64,000 nucleotides of DNA from Angiostrongylus vasorum (GCA_018806985.1 JADANN010000315.1:620001-684000); one strand, 5' to 3'. Positions 1 to 13,306 are shown, counted from the first letter of the stretch. The notes: generated by a model not told the origin, from the letters alone. Program-made: numbers and translations.

Positions 1-3000
1 CGTAACCGGAGTAGTTTGTGGCTTTCGCTAGTTCCAACGCTTCATCCCATTTATGAAGTGTCTGATACATCTCGATCGCTTCCTCGATGGCGTTCTGTTC
101 TACATAAATCTTCTCCGCCTCCTTAAATTTTCGCATCAGCTGTGCAACACGAGCTCGAACTTTGTACGATTGCGTTCCATCACCACCAAGTTTCTTGGCC
201 GTTAACTCAGCCAACTCCATAATTCTAAACACAGCTTCAGCTCGAGCAAAATCCCCAAGTGCTGCGAAACATCGTTGTGCGATGAAGAAGTTGTTTTGCT
301 CCAAGGCCAATTGACCGACTTTATTCCAAAGTGTATACGAATCGTCCACATTATAATGATCAAGAAACGCAGCAGCCTTGTCTAGATCTCCAGCGTCAAT
401 TGCTGATGCAAAATCAATCTGAACATTGTCAAGTTCGTAGGCCACCTTTGCACTGGATTCCTGAACGATAACCTCTGTTCTTTCAGCATCACGTAGAACA
501 CCTTCGACTTCTCCTTTAATAGGAACTGTAGTAACCTGATCTGGTAAAGATGGATTGTACCTGAATTCAGTTAGTGATAAAACTAAGGTTGTTCTACGTA
601 AACCATTCTCTTTATTCACTACAGCTTCAGGTTAAATTTAGTCGGAAAACTTGATAAACTAAAGTTACTCAGGCTCACTGAAGCAGTGACATACGTCAGA
701 CAAGCACAAACAGTAAATGCTGGCTTTCCATGAAAAAGCGATGTTCTTCACATAAGTTCATAACCTTTTCAAAGATCTTCTGGCGAAGAAGGAAAATTGG
801 AATTCAACACCTCAAATCATTCATACATTTCAATAGAGTATCGTGTTATTGACATTGATCATTGCGGTTTTGATGAAAAGGATAATTTATAAGCAGCACC
901 GTCTTCTGTTAGCACGAACGCATATAATAAACAGGGATAAGGTCTAATTTTACCAATAAGAACGTGAGACAATTGGTCATAACGCTTACACCATAATTCA
1001 GTTCTTTGTCGAAAACAAAATAGAAGAAAGTATACAAGAGCTAGGTAAACCTTCGCCGCTGCTGATTAAAAGACAGAAGAACATGACATTAGGGTGGTGA
1101 ACAACAAAGAATCGCGAACACAAATCAGTACTTTGGCAGCATTTTGCTAATATAATTCTCACTAACGCACCACACATGAAGAGTGTTGCCGGACTGTGCG
1201 ACAATCACTTCACTTGCGGGAACCCACTGAACGTAGGTGCAGAAATTGAGTAAGGTCGTCTGCCGATTACCATCCAGTAGTGTTAGACGGGATCTTTTAT
1301 CGCGAAACAGCAGTTTAGTTCCCTTTTCGCTTAACTAAATATCAAAAATGGAAGCAAGAAGACCAGTAGTGATAGTAAGACGAAACTATCATAATGAAGT
1401 CAAATAAAATAATTTGTTTTTGACATCCTCGACTTTAGTCGTCTTTCCTTCAGAATGTCGGCAAATTTACTCAGAACAAAGAATAAAGTTCAGGGTGTTG
1501 ATCGATTTACGAGACATGTGCTGTGCATTCGACTTCATCAAACATCGTCTGGCCTATACGATGACTCGCGGTCGCCTACCAATGTAGCGAGTCGGTTCTG
1601 CTATCGTCCCAGACAGGTCTTGCACGAGTTTGCCCACCCCGTAGCGATAGAAGATTTCGTGAGCAAGGAGGAGCATGCTCAAACAAGCTGCCGATTCACT
1701 GTATATTGCAATGGAATATTGCAATGGACATCTAATCATTAGGCTACACATGCCCGCTTATTTATGCATAGTGAATAGTAATGTTAAATGGCTTTTACGT
1801 CAATATAGTGCGAATAATAACGTCACTAAAAAGAAATACCTCTAACCAGTCAATGATAGACGTGTGATTAAACGACACTTCGGTATCTCCCGTCAAAAGG
1901 TTCTCTGCAAAAAAAAATCGCTTGTGAAGGACACTGTTATTCATGATATTATAACGGATGGAAACATAATGTAAAAAATTTTTAGGATGGATAAAATCGT
2001 AAGCGTAAATATATCTTTAATTCTGTTACATACATATACCTGGGAAAAGTTTAACCTTCAATTGTAAAAAACAAGTTTTAAACGAGAAAAATGAGGATTA
2101 GAAAAGAAAGTGGTAAATCCAGAAGAGCTAAGCAACCGGTTGTGATTTGTAAACTGCTTAAGAAAAGCCCAACGAAATATCACATGTGAGCAAAAACCAC
2201 ATAGCAAACTTGATAGAGTTACAGTAAAAGTAATCAATATAGAGCCACCAAAAGCATAAAACAATAGGAATAAAAAATAAATGCAGTGAAAAAAATTTCA
2301 CGCCGATATTTCTATGCAGTGTGAGTTTAGCCTGAATGGAAAATAACTGGTAAATAGATTCGGGTCCTAGTTTTTCCACAATAGAACTGATAATTCTTAT
2401 CATCTGTTGTCAGCTTAATCACTAAGAAACTTAGGAAGAAAAGCGACACGCTTTCCACAGAAAGTCATCTATTCTTTACTACCTTAGACAACAGAGGGCC
2501 TCGTAATGTTGTGCCACATAAGCAGGACATACGAATGAATGACTTGTCGAGCTCTTTTGCCCACTGATTGACACCAGGTGGACGTTTTCTGTCCACTTTC
2601 GAACTCTTATTCACCACTTGGGAACGAACCGCACAGCTTCACTACAAGTTCATTCCGACCATTCAAGATTATAAAATGCAGAAAAATTCTTAAAACGCTT
2701 CAATAATGAGTGACCATTAGACACATTTCGAATAGTAGTTGTAAACGTTAGCTCATTTCCTTTCTTTCCAAAAAAACAAACAATTCACATATTTTTTCTT
2801 TTTTTGTCAACGATCCTACCATTTCAAAGATCTGTTGCCGAGAACGTAAAGAAGTACATATACTTTAGTTGCTGCCCTCTTAGTTTGAAAGAGGTGTTGA
2901 TGATATTCCTCTTTAGGATTATCATATCTTTAAAAAAATATTGAGAATCTCACGTAAAGCTTTGTAAGAGTTTTTGCATGGTCATCTCTTACAGAACAGT

Positions 3001-6000
3001 TTTTAGTATTGGTGTTCTTAGAAAAAAATACTAATAGTTATGTATTATGACGTTTGTGAACATTGCATTTTATTTTAGCATTAATGGGAGATTTCCCTTG
3101 TTATAAAGTTTCGTTTAAAAACTACTACAGTTTCCCAAAATATTTCCTAGGATTCCAGAAAAGCACATCGGGCTTCTTCTCAGTTTAGATTGACGTACCG
3201 TTCAAATGATGTGGTACTAGAAATAACATTTATAAAGTACAAAATGGAAGCGTTTGCGAACATTCAATGAATACTGAGAGTCAATAATGAATATGAAATA
3301 AAAAGGGTAAAGCTCTCGGCGTTGATCAATCCCTGATGGAGGCGCCATGCATTCGACTTCATTAAGTATCGTTTGAAGGTGATTGAATACATATCTGACC
3401 TTTTGCACTAACTCGCTGTGGCCTACCGATGTATCGAGTCAGTGCTGCTATCCTCCCAGACAAGTCTGCCACCAATTTGCCGACCCCGGATGGATGGAAG
3501 GCTTGGTGGGCTATGGACACAGGGATCGATTCCACGTGTGTGTTGCAGGACACCTCCGACCACTGCGCCACACGCGCCCCAACAATTAATATATAGGCTA
3601 CAAATAGTGAGTAAAGAAAAAAACGAGATAAACAGGTAATGTTTGGCCAGAAAAAAAGAAATCACTAACGGCGTAGAAGCATGATTCTGTTTCCCCATCG
3701 ATCACGATGTGACGTATCAACTTATTATCAAATCCTAGATTGAATGCCATAACATCGTCCATTCGCAGTGGTGTTGATTCTCAGCCAGACGACTACACTT
3801 TCTCATAGACTTTGTTACCAAAGCAAAAATAAAGCAATCAATAAACATAGATGCAATTTGGTCTACGATATGAGAAAATTTTGTCCTTAATGGACAAGCA
3901 TCGTTGCAGAAGTGATTTTAAAGAAAGTTTCTTTATTCATACATAACAGATTAGAGGATCACAATAAATTTACAATTGTTACCACAGTGATGCTGAGACA
4001 TGAGCAAAACCTGGAATCTACATGGAACCCGCGAATACCCTTTCCGAGTGCTTACAAGCGACCCACCATGAATGCAAATAAAAAAGATAGGCAGCAAATA
4101 AAATGTCAAAACAATGTGATTTCGAATGCAGTTCCAGCTTAACGGAGTTTAGTGGCGATTTTTGCTCCACAGATGATTCCCGTTGACCGCTAATTGCCGA
4201 TGGCACCGATAGAGTTAAAGCATAGCGAAGACAAAGGGAAACCCAAGGCTTTGGTTGATGTAGTGTGGCACGAGAGCGCCCGGTAAGGGCAATCGCTGAT
4301 TTGGAGCCAAAGTGCGGTTTTGAGTTTTGTGAGTATCTCAACATCATTGTGGTTATATTTCACATCATGCAGTGCTACGAAAAAATAAGAGCAGTTAATA
4401 AAAGCTAAAACGTGGCTCAAAAACGATCAATGCATTTGGATTTAAAGTCAAATAAATTTGGTAACTTGTGCTCATATGTGTTTACTTCTCAGCAGAATCA
4501 CTATCACTTAATGCTTTAGCTATATGTAACTTTATCAAGAGGTAAACAAGATTAACGACGTAGCTCCAGAGATGAGAATAAGGAAAAGAGCGTTTTGTAA
4601 GCTTAGGAAAGTATTAATGTTGTAGTGATGTTAGCAAAGCCGAACAGAAGCCGCTTCATCTTTTCGACATAATTATTCTTCCCGCCTTAACGTTTGAGAA
4701 CCTGGATTATTGAACACACTATTGAGAAGATAATGCTAGCAGTACTTCGTTTTACGCAAATGAGAAAGAGAATCGGAAAATCCAATCTATGCAGACAGTC
4801 AAAATGAGCGAAAGGCAGAAAAACTGCTCATAGCAAACAAGTGGTGATAACAACAACCACTAAAAAAACGCGTCTGTATTGGGTTCACTGACCAGGAAAT
4901 CAAATATTTTTCTAATGAAAATCTTACGAAAAAAATGTGGTGTTGTTTGCGTTTCTCGAATAAGCAGAACGAATTGAGCAAGTCTTTCACGCAAAAGACA
5001 CGAGTGGAGACTTTGCCGGCTTCCGTTTGAGTCACTTGCTCGTAAGACGGAGAACTGTGATACAAGTGGTTACGACCACAAATATTGAAGAAAATGACGA
5101 TGACAAAGAAGGAATGATTGCACTTTTCTATTGAAAATGAGAAACAGCTTTTTGACAAGTAGTTTGCAAGTTTGTAATAACAGAACAATAATAGGGAGCG
5201 TGTGACGCAGTGGTCGGAGGCGCCCTGCAACACACACGTGGAATCGATCCCCTGCGCCCATGGCGCACCAAGCCTTCCATCCGTCCTGGGTCGGCAAATT
5301 AGTACAAGACTTGTCTGGAGGGATAGCAGCACTGGCTCGATACATCGGTAGGCCATCGCGAATCAATGTAAAGGCCAGATATGCATTCAAGCTTCTCCAA
5401 CAGTACTTAATGAAGTCGAATGCATGCGCATCCTTCAGGGATTGATCAACGCCCAGAGTTTTATCCTTTTATCCTTTAATAACAGAAAAATGTTCTGACA
5501 GTTCAGTTGTTAGCAGGTGTCATGTTGTAATTGTGAAATAACGATTGTCCAAATGAGAGTTGGAGTCATCCATAAGAATTTCTGAACTCGTCTTAATTCA
5601 ACTATTAAAACAGCTTTGTTCTGGAGCCAATGAAGTAGAGTAAAAACATTTGCTTCAGGGTCTCGTTCAAAACTATTCCAAGAGATCATTTTTTTTGTGT
5701 GTGTGATCGTGCCCGACCACGTGTCCCACCAATCAAGAAGAAGTGGGAATGAATTGGCTTACGAACTCCATCTAATCACAATACTCGTTTGACTCACTTT
5801 CTAAAAATAAGTCATCTGGGTAATTTCTGAGCGGATTCTTCAACGACCAAACGGTTACTGAGAAGTCTTTCACGGAGCTCGTCGCACCTTTCAGTGCTTC
5901 AAAACTGTACAACAATGAAATAAATGAACTGGAATGGAATTGAAGATCAAGACCCATCTATTCCGGTGACATTTTCAGTAACAGGTTGACTGCGTGGACG

Positions 6001-9000
6001 CTTCATTAGACCGTCCTAACAAACTAGCCGACAAATGGAGTGAATCGCTTCCGTTCTGGACGTATCCTTGTTATAAGGCAGCAAATCTTTCTACGATTCG
6101 CAAGAGTGTCTTCCACAATGGATTTCATTTGCAAAATGGTGGGCGTAATGGAAGAGCTTTAGGGACGTACACCACATGTGAAGGCGTGTCGTCTAAGCAA
6201 GTCAGTAAGTAAAGTGACATTGATAATCTTTACCCTCATTAATGAAGTTTAATAGTACCGATCTCCACCTTCTGAGGAACTTACTACCAGAAAAACATGA
6301 AGTTAAGCAGGGTAGATGACTATTAAGGTTTTATGGGTGGATTGTTGATTTTTTGGTGTACCGCATTGACTTGTGTTATCATACCCATTCATATATGCGT
6401 GTGCAGACATGTTTTCTTGCGTAGATAGTGTATCTTCTATACCGAACTGATCGAAATCCTCCATCTTTACTAAAAAATACACCGCAGACGGTTCAGAGTC
6501 GCCGTTTATAAGTACTGCCAGTACAAAGCCTCCCAGCGGTTTACCGCCTCATCATGGCTGGGAGATCTTCCTGGGTGTTGGACTGCGATGTACAGCGGAA
6601 GATCCAACCACCTGGTAAGGTCTCCCAAGCTGAAAAGGAGTCCGGCGTTTCCATCAGGAAGCCTAGCTAAGAGCAAAGCAATACTACGATCCACCACCGT
6701 TCTGGTATTAAGGTCGCATGGTGGTAAATCTCCCTCTGATCCACAAGGGCTGGACTGCCTGTACTGGTGAAGAACTGAGGCAGACTTTGGGTAGGCTGAT
6801 CTTGGGATTCCAGGGAACCACGGTGGCTTAACCAGCAGGTCTCTTAATAATGGAGATTGCGCTGGGGACCTCACAACCAGTAAGGACGGGCCATTCATGC
6901 ATCAAGTATCAAGTGAGCCAGTACAAGGCTCTGAACATTGTTGAAAAGTTGTTCACGTCCCTATGCGCTGTGGGCAGCACTGACTCGCGTCATGACGAAT
7001 GGAGACCACAGTAGCACTCAGATGAATCACAATTGTGGTTGTTTTGCTCGATTACTAGGTACAGAAATGATAAAGGGTTAGACAATGTTCAAGCATTAGT
7101 TGAGTTTATTTCATTTAAATTGAAATTTTATAAAGCCGGTTACTTCTAACCCAACTTTAATGGTACCAAAATAATATTGACGATAGTGGTAATAAATGAT
7201 AACGAAAAATTGGTAACGATATAACGGCATAGAAAGACGTACTTATTGCTATTGAAGTAGGGTCGGTAAGGTAGGCTATTTTCTTAACCGCAGCCGTACC
7301 CAATGCATCATTTGAGACGCTTACACTACAAAGCAATTTCATAGCTTTACTATCAAGATAAGTTCTAGTCTTTTTTAAAAGCTTCTTAGAAGAGAAGAAA
7401 ACAACGAAAAACATCCTCACCTTAGCAGGTGTGGGCTGGTGAGTTCAGTTCGCGCCCAGCCAAGAGCACCGTCAATACCGTACTCCACTATCGTCAGCTC
7501 ACCAGCGTTGACAATTATGCAGACCTTCTCAAAAACGAAGTGGAATCTAAAATATAGCGAAATTCGGACTTTCCTTTAACCTCGTTATTACTAGTCGACA
7601 TATATTTTTTCTATGGATAAGCCAACATGAAGCAGATAAAAAATAGACGCTACGCGCCAAGTTGTGCGTCTATATCTAAAATCTAGCTCGTTTCAGCTTA
7701 TCAGTTAGAACTGCGTTTCAGAAATATGTTACAAATCGCTAAAACCACAACTGCCTCGCAACATAAAAGAAAAGAGAAAATATAAGGGAACAAAGCAAGC
7801 AGAGAACCATTGTAACAGAAATATAAAGAGTGAAAAAAGCAGAAAAAAAAATTAGAAAACGTGTTGATTTTAAAACTGGCTTCTCGTTTCCACTGGACTG
7901 CCATTCAATTTCTGAAGAAAGCTCTCTTTGAATGTCGGCCAGTATGAGTGAGAAGTTTGTGAACGCCACTACATAGCGATCCTTTCCCATGATCTGAAAG
8001 CCTCGGTAGTCACTCATTTTCCATTCATTCATTCATTCATTCATTCGGAAATTCATTTGAACATTCAAAAACAGCTGTGCAGTGATTCACTTGCTCAGTT
8101 AATAAATTCTTCGTTGGTTCATTTATTCCCATTATACGAATGTTGTTTACGGTAGCTAATCTGATATTTCTTTCTACAAGAGTGAATTTAATGATTTGGA
8201 AAAGAAAAAAAATGTCGAAGTATACGATTTTTTATGCCCATCACCTTCAGATTCTCGATAGCGTAGCCTTTTTGCGACACCAGGTTTGTTCTGGTGTCTG
8301 TGACGACGTCACGAACGATAACGTGTGATGGAGCGACGTACGTCGTCTCGAATCGACTCTTCAGCATTCCTCTTCGGAGGCAACAATCAACGGCGATCAC
8401 ACCGCCGCACAGCGTACCCTAAAGAACGATTACTCTCAACTAACTTGTTCGTTCCTCTATTCCCATTTACCTAACTTTTTTTCATTGCCTTGTTCAAATA
8501 GCATTCTCCCGTGTGAATATATAAAGGATAAAACTCCCGGCTTTGATCAATTCCCGTGAGGTGCGCCATGCATCCGACTTCACTAAGCATCATTAGAGGT
8601 GTCTGAATGCATATCTGGTCTATAGGATGACCCATAGTGGCCTACCATGTATCGAGTGAGTGGTGCTATCGTCCCAGACAAGTCTGCTACCAATTTGTCG
8701 ACCCCGGAGAGTTGGAAGGCTTGGTGAGCCTGGAGCGCGGGATCGTTCCCATTGTGTATTACGGTGCCAACCATTGAGCTACAAGCGCCAATCAAAATGG
8801 ATCAAACACGCAGAAATTACACATAGAGTCTTAGAGAGAAATATCGAAAAATATTCTACAAAGTTTCTTAAGGTTACTTACTACATTCTACAAGTCCTAT
8901 TATAGAAGCTGTACGCATTTCCCCAGAAAAGAAAAGAATGCCTTAGAAAACCCAATTATAGGCGCTTAGAAGCAAGTTAACAGAAGTTTTCTGAATCTGT

Positions 9001-12000
9001 CGTAATTTTGCTTACACAGTACAATGTTGAACCGTCCGATTTCCAGCTGAGAGCACTACAAATATAAAAATTTCGAATGTCCAGCGTATTTCCCTCTTCC
9101 CATGCTCCACGACGAAACGACCACGAGAATAGACGAAGGCTGTGAATAGAAAAGAGGAAGTGTTGTGAACAGTATGGAAGTAAACACATTGAAATGAAAA
9201 AAGAAAAAAATGATATTAATATTCAGTGGAGTTGGAGCTTCCATCTCCTCCTCCGAAAAAAAAGTGAAAAATAGAAAATAAAAAAAAGACCAACCGATCA
9301 AAGCTTCCTAGAACCACATTGCTTCCTGTGATATCCGTTGTGATCGCCGAAAATTCTTTTTCATGCTGTGAAGTGAAGTCAAACTGTTGTTGAACGACAC
9401 CGCTTTCTAGAAAAAAATATAATGAAAGTACTAGAGAAAGACAAATGAAGAAAGGAAGAAGAACATTCACAATAGAGATATAAGTTTTACCTAAAATATC
9501 TGAGAAAGCACAGTAGCGAAGTATTAATATGTGATATTTAGTAACAACATACCGATATTGATCGGTAGAAAAACACCTACTGAACTTCACAATGTTAACT
9601 TTTTTTATTTACTGCCTTTTACGAGTTTTCAAGGCAGAGTATTATATGTGATACACCACAATGATGCTGAGATATTTGCAAAACTCCGGACTGCTCGTGT
9701 CTGCAGTGGAGAACGGACGCGCTATTGCCCTTTCTTGAGGCTCACGCGTTGAACACCACACCATGCTGGTCTTTCGTTTCGCCTGTCTCTTAGCCAGTTA
9801 GTTACTGAACTGAAGGGGGTCTAATATAAGTAAAAATAAAAGAAGCAAAGCTTTAAAGAGTTGATTATGAATGAAAGAAGGAAAGAAAGAAAGAAATAAC
9901 CTGTGTATGAAAATACACGTCGGTCACTGACGGCGATGATTCCGTGAGCCGTGTAAGTCAAACAGAACGGTGCACTTGGCACTGAGCACAATTTCATCTA
10001 ATAATTAACAGTGAACGAATAGACTATTTAGTATAGCTTACTATTTCAAATACTTGCAAGAAGTACCTGCGTTTTATTACTGAATGTGAAGTGTATGATG
10101 GAGCCATCCTGGTGACCAGAGACGAAAGCGGTTTTCCGAGGGCTGAAAACGCAAGAGCACGTATAATACATTCTTCATCTAGAAAATAAATGTCGTTAGA
10201 AGCAGATTGTAAAAGAGGAAGTCGAAGAAAAGATAAAATGAAAAAACTATTGCAAGAAGTGGATGAGAGGCCGGGATAGTGGGGCGGACGGGTATCGCCA
10301 TGGAGACGGTCACTTGGGTGATCAGAGATGGTCAGTCAATAGAGTTCACTATGATTCGGGTATGATTTGCATGAATCTTCCATGTTACGACAATTTCATC
10401 ACATTCCTTAGCTTTTCTTTCTTGTGAACAGTTCGCTGAATAAACTCATAGATGCTGTTTTTGAGTCTCATGGTGTAACTTATTTGGCGCCGGACACTTC
10501 ATTGAAATTAGTAGTGAGAAGCATAACGAACGGAGAATGGTAGAAATGCATTGTTTGTCGGCTTTCTATGAGTGGGACACCAGGTAATCATTATGGAATT
10601 GTACTCGCTATCACCTACTTGACACTGATGCTCACCACCTGTTCGTCAGTCTTGTAAAGTGAACTGCATTTATTACTGCTAAGTAGACCAACACGTAGTT
10701 TTCCGTCAGCAAGTCCAACTAGCAACTTGTCATCGAATGGCCATTCGACGACTGTTGCAGCAGCAGTTTGCGGCAGTTTGTTGACGATTACTTTCTTTTC
10801 GTTCCTGAAAAAATTCACATATCAGGCATATTTATGAAGTGCTTCGAATTCACATCGTCGATAATTCGTGTCTTTCCGACAATTTCGAATGAAATCGAAT
10901 CGATTCGAACATTCGGCTGGTCGAACAAAGTTTGTGGTGGGTTGGACAAGAACATGTGGTGGCCGTTTCAGCATCGCTGTATATCAAGTGATCGACGAAT
11001 GATGGTTAAGTAAAACACTTAATTCATGCATTAAATTCCTTTTAATAATTAAAATCCCTCGTTCATGATTTATGACTGGTAGTGGAGAGCGTTGTTTCAG
11101 AGATTTGCGCCCAGTCATCTACAAGAATTTCATGCGTTGCTGGTATCAACACAACTTCGTCGCCTTCTGATGAATTTGACCGATGCTTCAGAATATGAAC
11201 TTAACAGATCTCGGTTTTAAGCGTAATTGCAAGTTCAAATACTGTTCATACGTTGACAATGATCATAGGAGAAAATGCTTTGGATGTGATTAAACTGCAC
11301 AGCTGTGGCGTTTATCTTCATAGCTAATATCTTTTCTACCTTTTCGTTTCGTTCTTATTGTAATAGAAAGGAATTCGGTGGGCCAATTCACCATCCCTAC
11401 ATGATAAGCCATATTTCTAAGAATTTATATGGACGGCCATTCAAAGTGCTCCTTTTTCCAGGAATTTCTAGGGACTACGGGTATACGATATTCTTAGTTC
11501 AAGAAGTTCTTCGTCGAGAAAAATTGAAAGAATTTGATAGAAGGTTAATAGAAAAAAAACTGCAGAGAATTTCTAGGACTGTTAAATTTTAGAACGTCTT
11601 CCAGAATTCTCATGCTTTCTATGCTTTTCCTCTATGATGAAATTAAGATTGACATTAAAAATTAGTTTCTCTGGGTTGTCGCAGATACATGAAATGGATA
11701 AGAGACCTGAACACGTGGTAGGCTATAGATTTCTGAAAGTGTGTGACCTCAACGTGAAGTTGTTTTACCATTAGCGAATGACGACATAATCGTCGACAGT
11801 AGGGAAAACATCGGTTGCAAAGCTTCCGGTCGAGCATGTGTTGAGCGTAAATAAGCGGGTTTTTTGCTTTCTTAGTTCGTGAGGTGACTGTTGCTGCTGT
11901 TCTCTTTTCCACTGGAACTCATTTATCCTTCTCATTCGTCACTCCGATTACCCTCAAACTTTTTGGCTGAACTCAACACTGAGAGACCGTCATTCGTATA

Positions 12001-13227
12001 GATGAATGCCGTCATGCTGGAGAACACATGAGATGGGAGGAAAGAGAATTTTTTTCAGAGAATGAAATGAGTTTAGAAATGATGGCCATTAAGCTCAATA
12101 GGTGTTCTGAACTTCACATATTTATTCTCACCCATCGAGCACCTGTTTGTTTATGCATAGAATCGATAGACTATTGGCCGGCCACGAAATTTAATGAGTG
12201 TCATTCGAAGTTGATGATGGCCACGACACCAGATGAATCCACATACAGTGCAAATAGCGGAACAAGAAACAAAGTTTCACCTATGATAATCAACTATCGA
12301 TCATAAACTATTGATTAGTACACGTAAACACTTGTGCCAACACGCAACATAGAGACATACGTAGAGATACACACATTGATAGTAAAATGTGCTCACGGAT
12401 ACTCACGTACCCTCACATTCACACTTTAAGAGCCCTCTAACAACTCTTTCTCAAGAAATAAAACGCGAACTGAAACAGAAGTGTTTACCAGGTTTCTCCA
12501 ATTTTCAACACGTAGACAACGTTATCCGTTTGTGCGACGGCAAGTTTTGATGAGTCCGGTGAAAAGCAGATCGATTTGATTATGTAGGATTTCTTTCCGT
12601 ACTTAAAAAAATGGCCTAAGATATTCCTTTTATTTTTCCAAGTACAAGAAGCACAACAAATTTAGATGTCAATGAGAGAAACGTTGAAGCAGATGGATGT
12701 AAAATCTGCTTCAAAGTGCGCTAACCTTTTCGATGTACTTTTGAAACTAATTAGCACACCTTTTTTCTGTTCAGAATCAAATTTTTTCGATTACATTACA
12801 ACTGAAGGAGGTCTCTAGAAACTTCTCAGTGCTACTGTAGCTGTGACATATTTTCGTTACAATATATGAGTAGAATTGGACAAATGACGTATTGCTCACC
12901 TTCTGATCGAGCGGTTTCGAACTGAACCGATCCTTCACCTCACCTTTTTTCGTCGATCAGCGTTATAATGCGATCTCGTCCGACAACCGCCAATTTGACG
13001 CCGTTCGGTGAAGAAGTCAACGAACATATTTTATTCGAACCCTCCTATACTCATTATTACTTTAAAGGAAATGTAAGACAAAGTAAGGATCAGATCTGAG
13101 AAGAAATATGTGTTTTATGAACAGATAACGATGCACAGAAAGCTTGTGACTACACGGTAGACGAACAATAACAGCTTAGAGTTCTTACCTGTTGTGGAAG
13201 AAGAGTTGATAGAAACTGAAGTTTCAT
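1..13227 (-). CDS. osm-1: IFT172 (OSM-1), intraflagellar transport, 5' half of gene
   Basis: IFT172 is a peripheral subunit of IFT complex B, which carries cargo along the axoneme in cilia; in nematodes these are the cilia of sensory neurons. I placed 15 exons (high to low): 13189-13227, 12900-13044, 12489-12601, 10619-10804, 10067-10142, 9901-9997, 9295-9406, 9016-9139, 8245-8418, 7881-7993, 7421-7546, 7243-7325, 1840-1904, 1171-1334 and 1-560 (continues off the edge). They encode about 725 residues: a start [13 protein letters not shown], two N-terminal WD40 propellers (SGHQDGS, VLGSFDR, GTLCGGV, LLFRD, QWVP) and the first helical TPR-like repeats ([20 protein letters not shown]). Order and spacing match animal IFT172 throughout. 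Phases agree at all junctions except two: exon 2 carries one extra base, and the exon 10 to 11 join needs a GC donor. The 5.3-kb intron 1905-7242 holds several repeats. The family is about 1,750 residues long, so the C-terminal half is missing here. Confidence 0.95.
1490..1650 (-). mobile_element. Family B SINE, diverged partial copy
   Basis: It shares the blocks GCATTCGACTTCATCAA and TATCGTCCCAGACAGGTCTT with better copies, but the tRNA-like head is lost. It lies between two IFT172 exons. Confidence 0.6.
3303..3585 (-). mobile_element. Family B SINE
   Basis: On the minus strand it starts with a GTGTGGCGCAGTGGTC head that matches the Pol III A box, has a GGAATCGATCC B-box-like sequence about 30 bases further on, and ends GCCGAGAGCTTTACC. 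It lies in the large IFT172 intron. Confidence 0.85.
4165..4375 (-). mobile_element. Family D fold-back element, partial
   Basis: One terminal arm is present (CTCAACATCATTGTGGTTAT, near 4335), with the inner block GATGGCACCGATAGAGTTAA. The other arm is degraded. In the large IFT172 intron. Confidence 0.65.
5192..5475 (+). mobile_element. Family B SINE
   Basis: Head GTGTGACGCAGTGGTCGG, B-box-like GGAATCGATCCC, then GTCGGCAAATTAGTACAAG and a tail AGAGTTTTATCCTTTTATCC. Same layout as the copy at 35242. Confidence 0.85.
6525..6935 (+). mobile_element. Family A short element (RTE-derived), copy 1
   Basis: It starts GGTTTACCGCCTCAT and ends with repeats of AAGTATC, after CAGTAAGGACGGGCC. The same 390-bp layout recurs at five other places in the window. 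It lies in the large intron of IFT172. A 130-codon minus frame across it is a by-product of the repeat. Confidence 0.85.
8023..8046. repeat. (ATTC)n microsatellite
   Basis: Six consecutive ATTC units in an IFT172 intron, 30 bases from an exon acceptor. Confidence 0.9.
8523..8797 (-). mobile_element. Family B SINE
   Basis: Inverted copy between two IFT172 exons, with the family blocks GCATCCGACTTCACTAAGCA and CCCAGACAAGTCTGCTACCA. The head is diverged. Confidence 0.8.
9600..9832 (+). mobile_element. Family D fold-back element, half copy
   Basis: Left arm ACCACAATGATGCTGAGATA, then GGACGCGCTATTGCCC and CGTTTCGCCTGTCTCTTAGC. The matching right arm is absent. It lies in an IFT172 intron. Confidence 0.7.
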
Positions 13228-13238
13228 TGTGGATTCAT
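13224..13238 (-). other. Tiny upstream ORF overlapping the IFT172 start
   Basis: An ATG at 13236-13238 opens a four-codon frame (MNPQ, then TGA) whose stop overlaps the main ATG at 13225-13227 in the arrangement ATGA. It matters only if it remains in the mature 5' leader; a trans-splice site downstream of it would remove it. I prefer the second ATG because its frame encodes the conserved IFT172 N-terminus. Confidence 0.35.
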
Positions 13239-13292
13239 GCTTACAAGGATATCCTCGTGTGTTTCCTTGTGGAATTCCATTGGCACGATTTC

Positions 13293-13306
13293 GTTTCCAT
13301 GGACAC
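13293..13306 (-). promoter_or_regulatory. X-box (RFX/DAF-19 site) of the IFT172 gene
   Basis: On the coding strand the sequence is GTGTCCATGGAAAC, a near-perfect 14-base X-box (consensus RYYNYYATRRNRAC, one mismatch at position 3). It lies 66-79 bases upstream of the ATG. In C. elegans, ciliary genes including osm-1 are activated by the RFX factor DAF-19 through X-boxes usually 50-250 bases upstream of the start. Motif and position are seen directly; the regulatory role is inferred from that. Confidence 0.8.
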
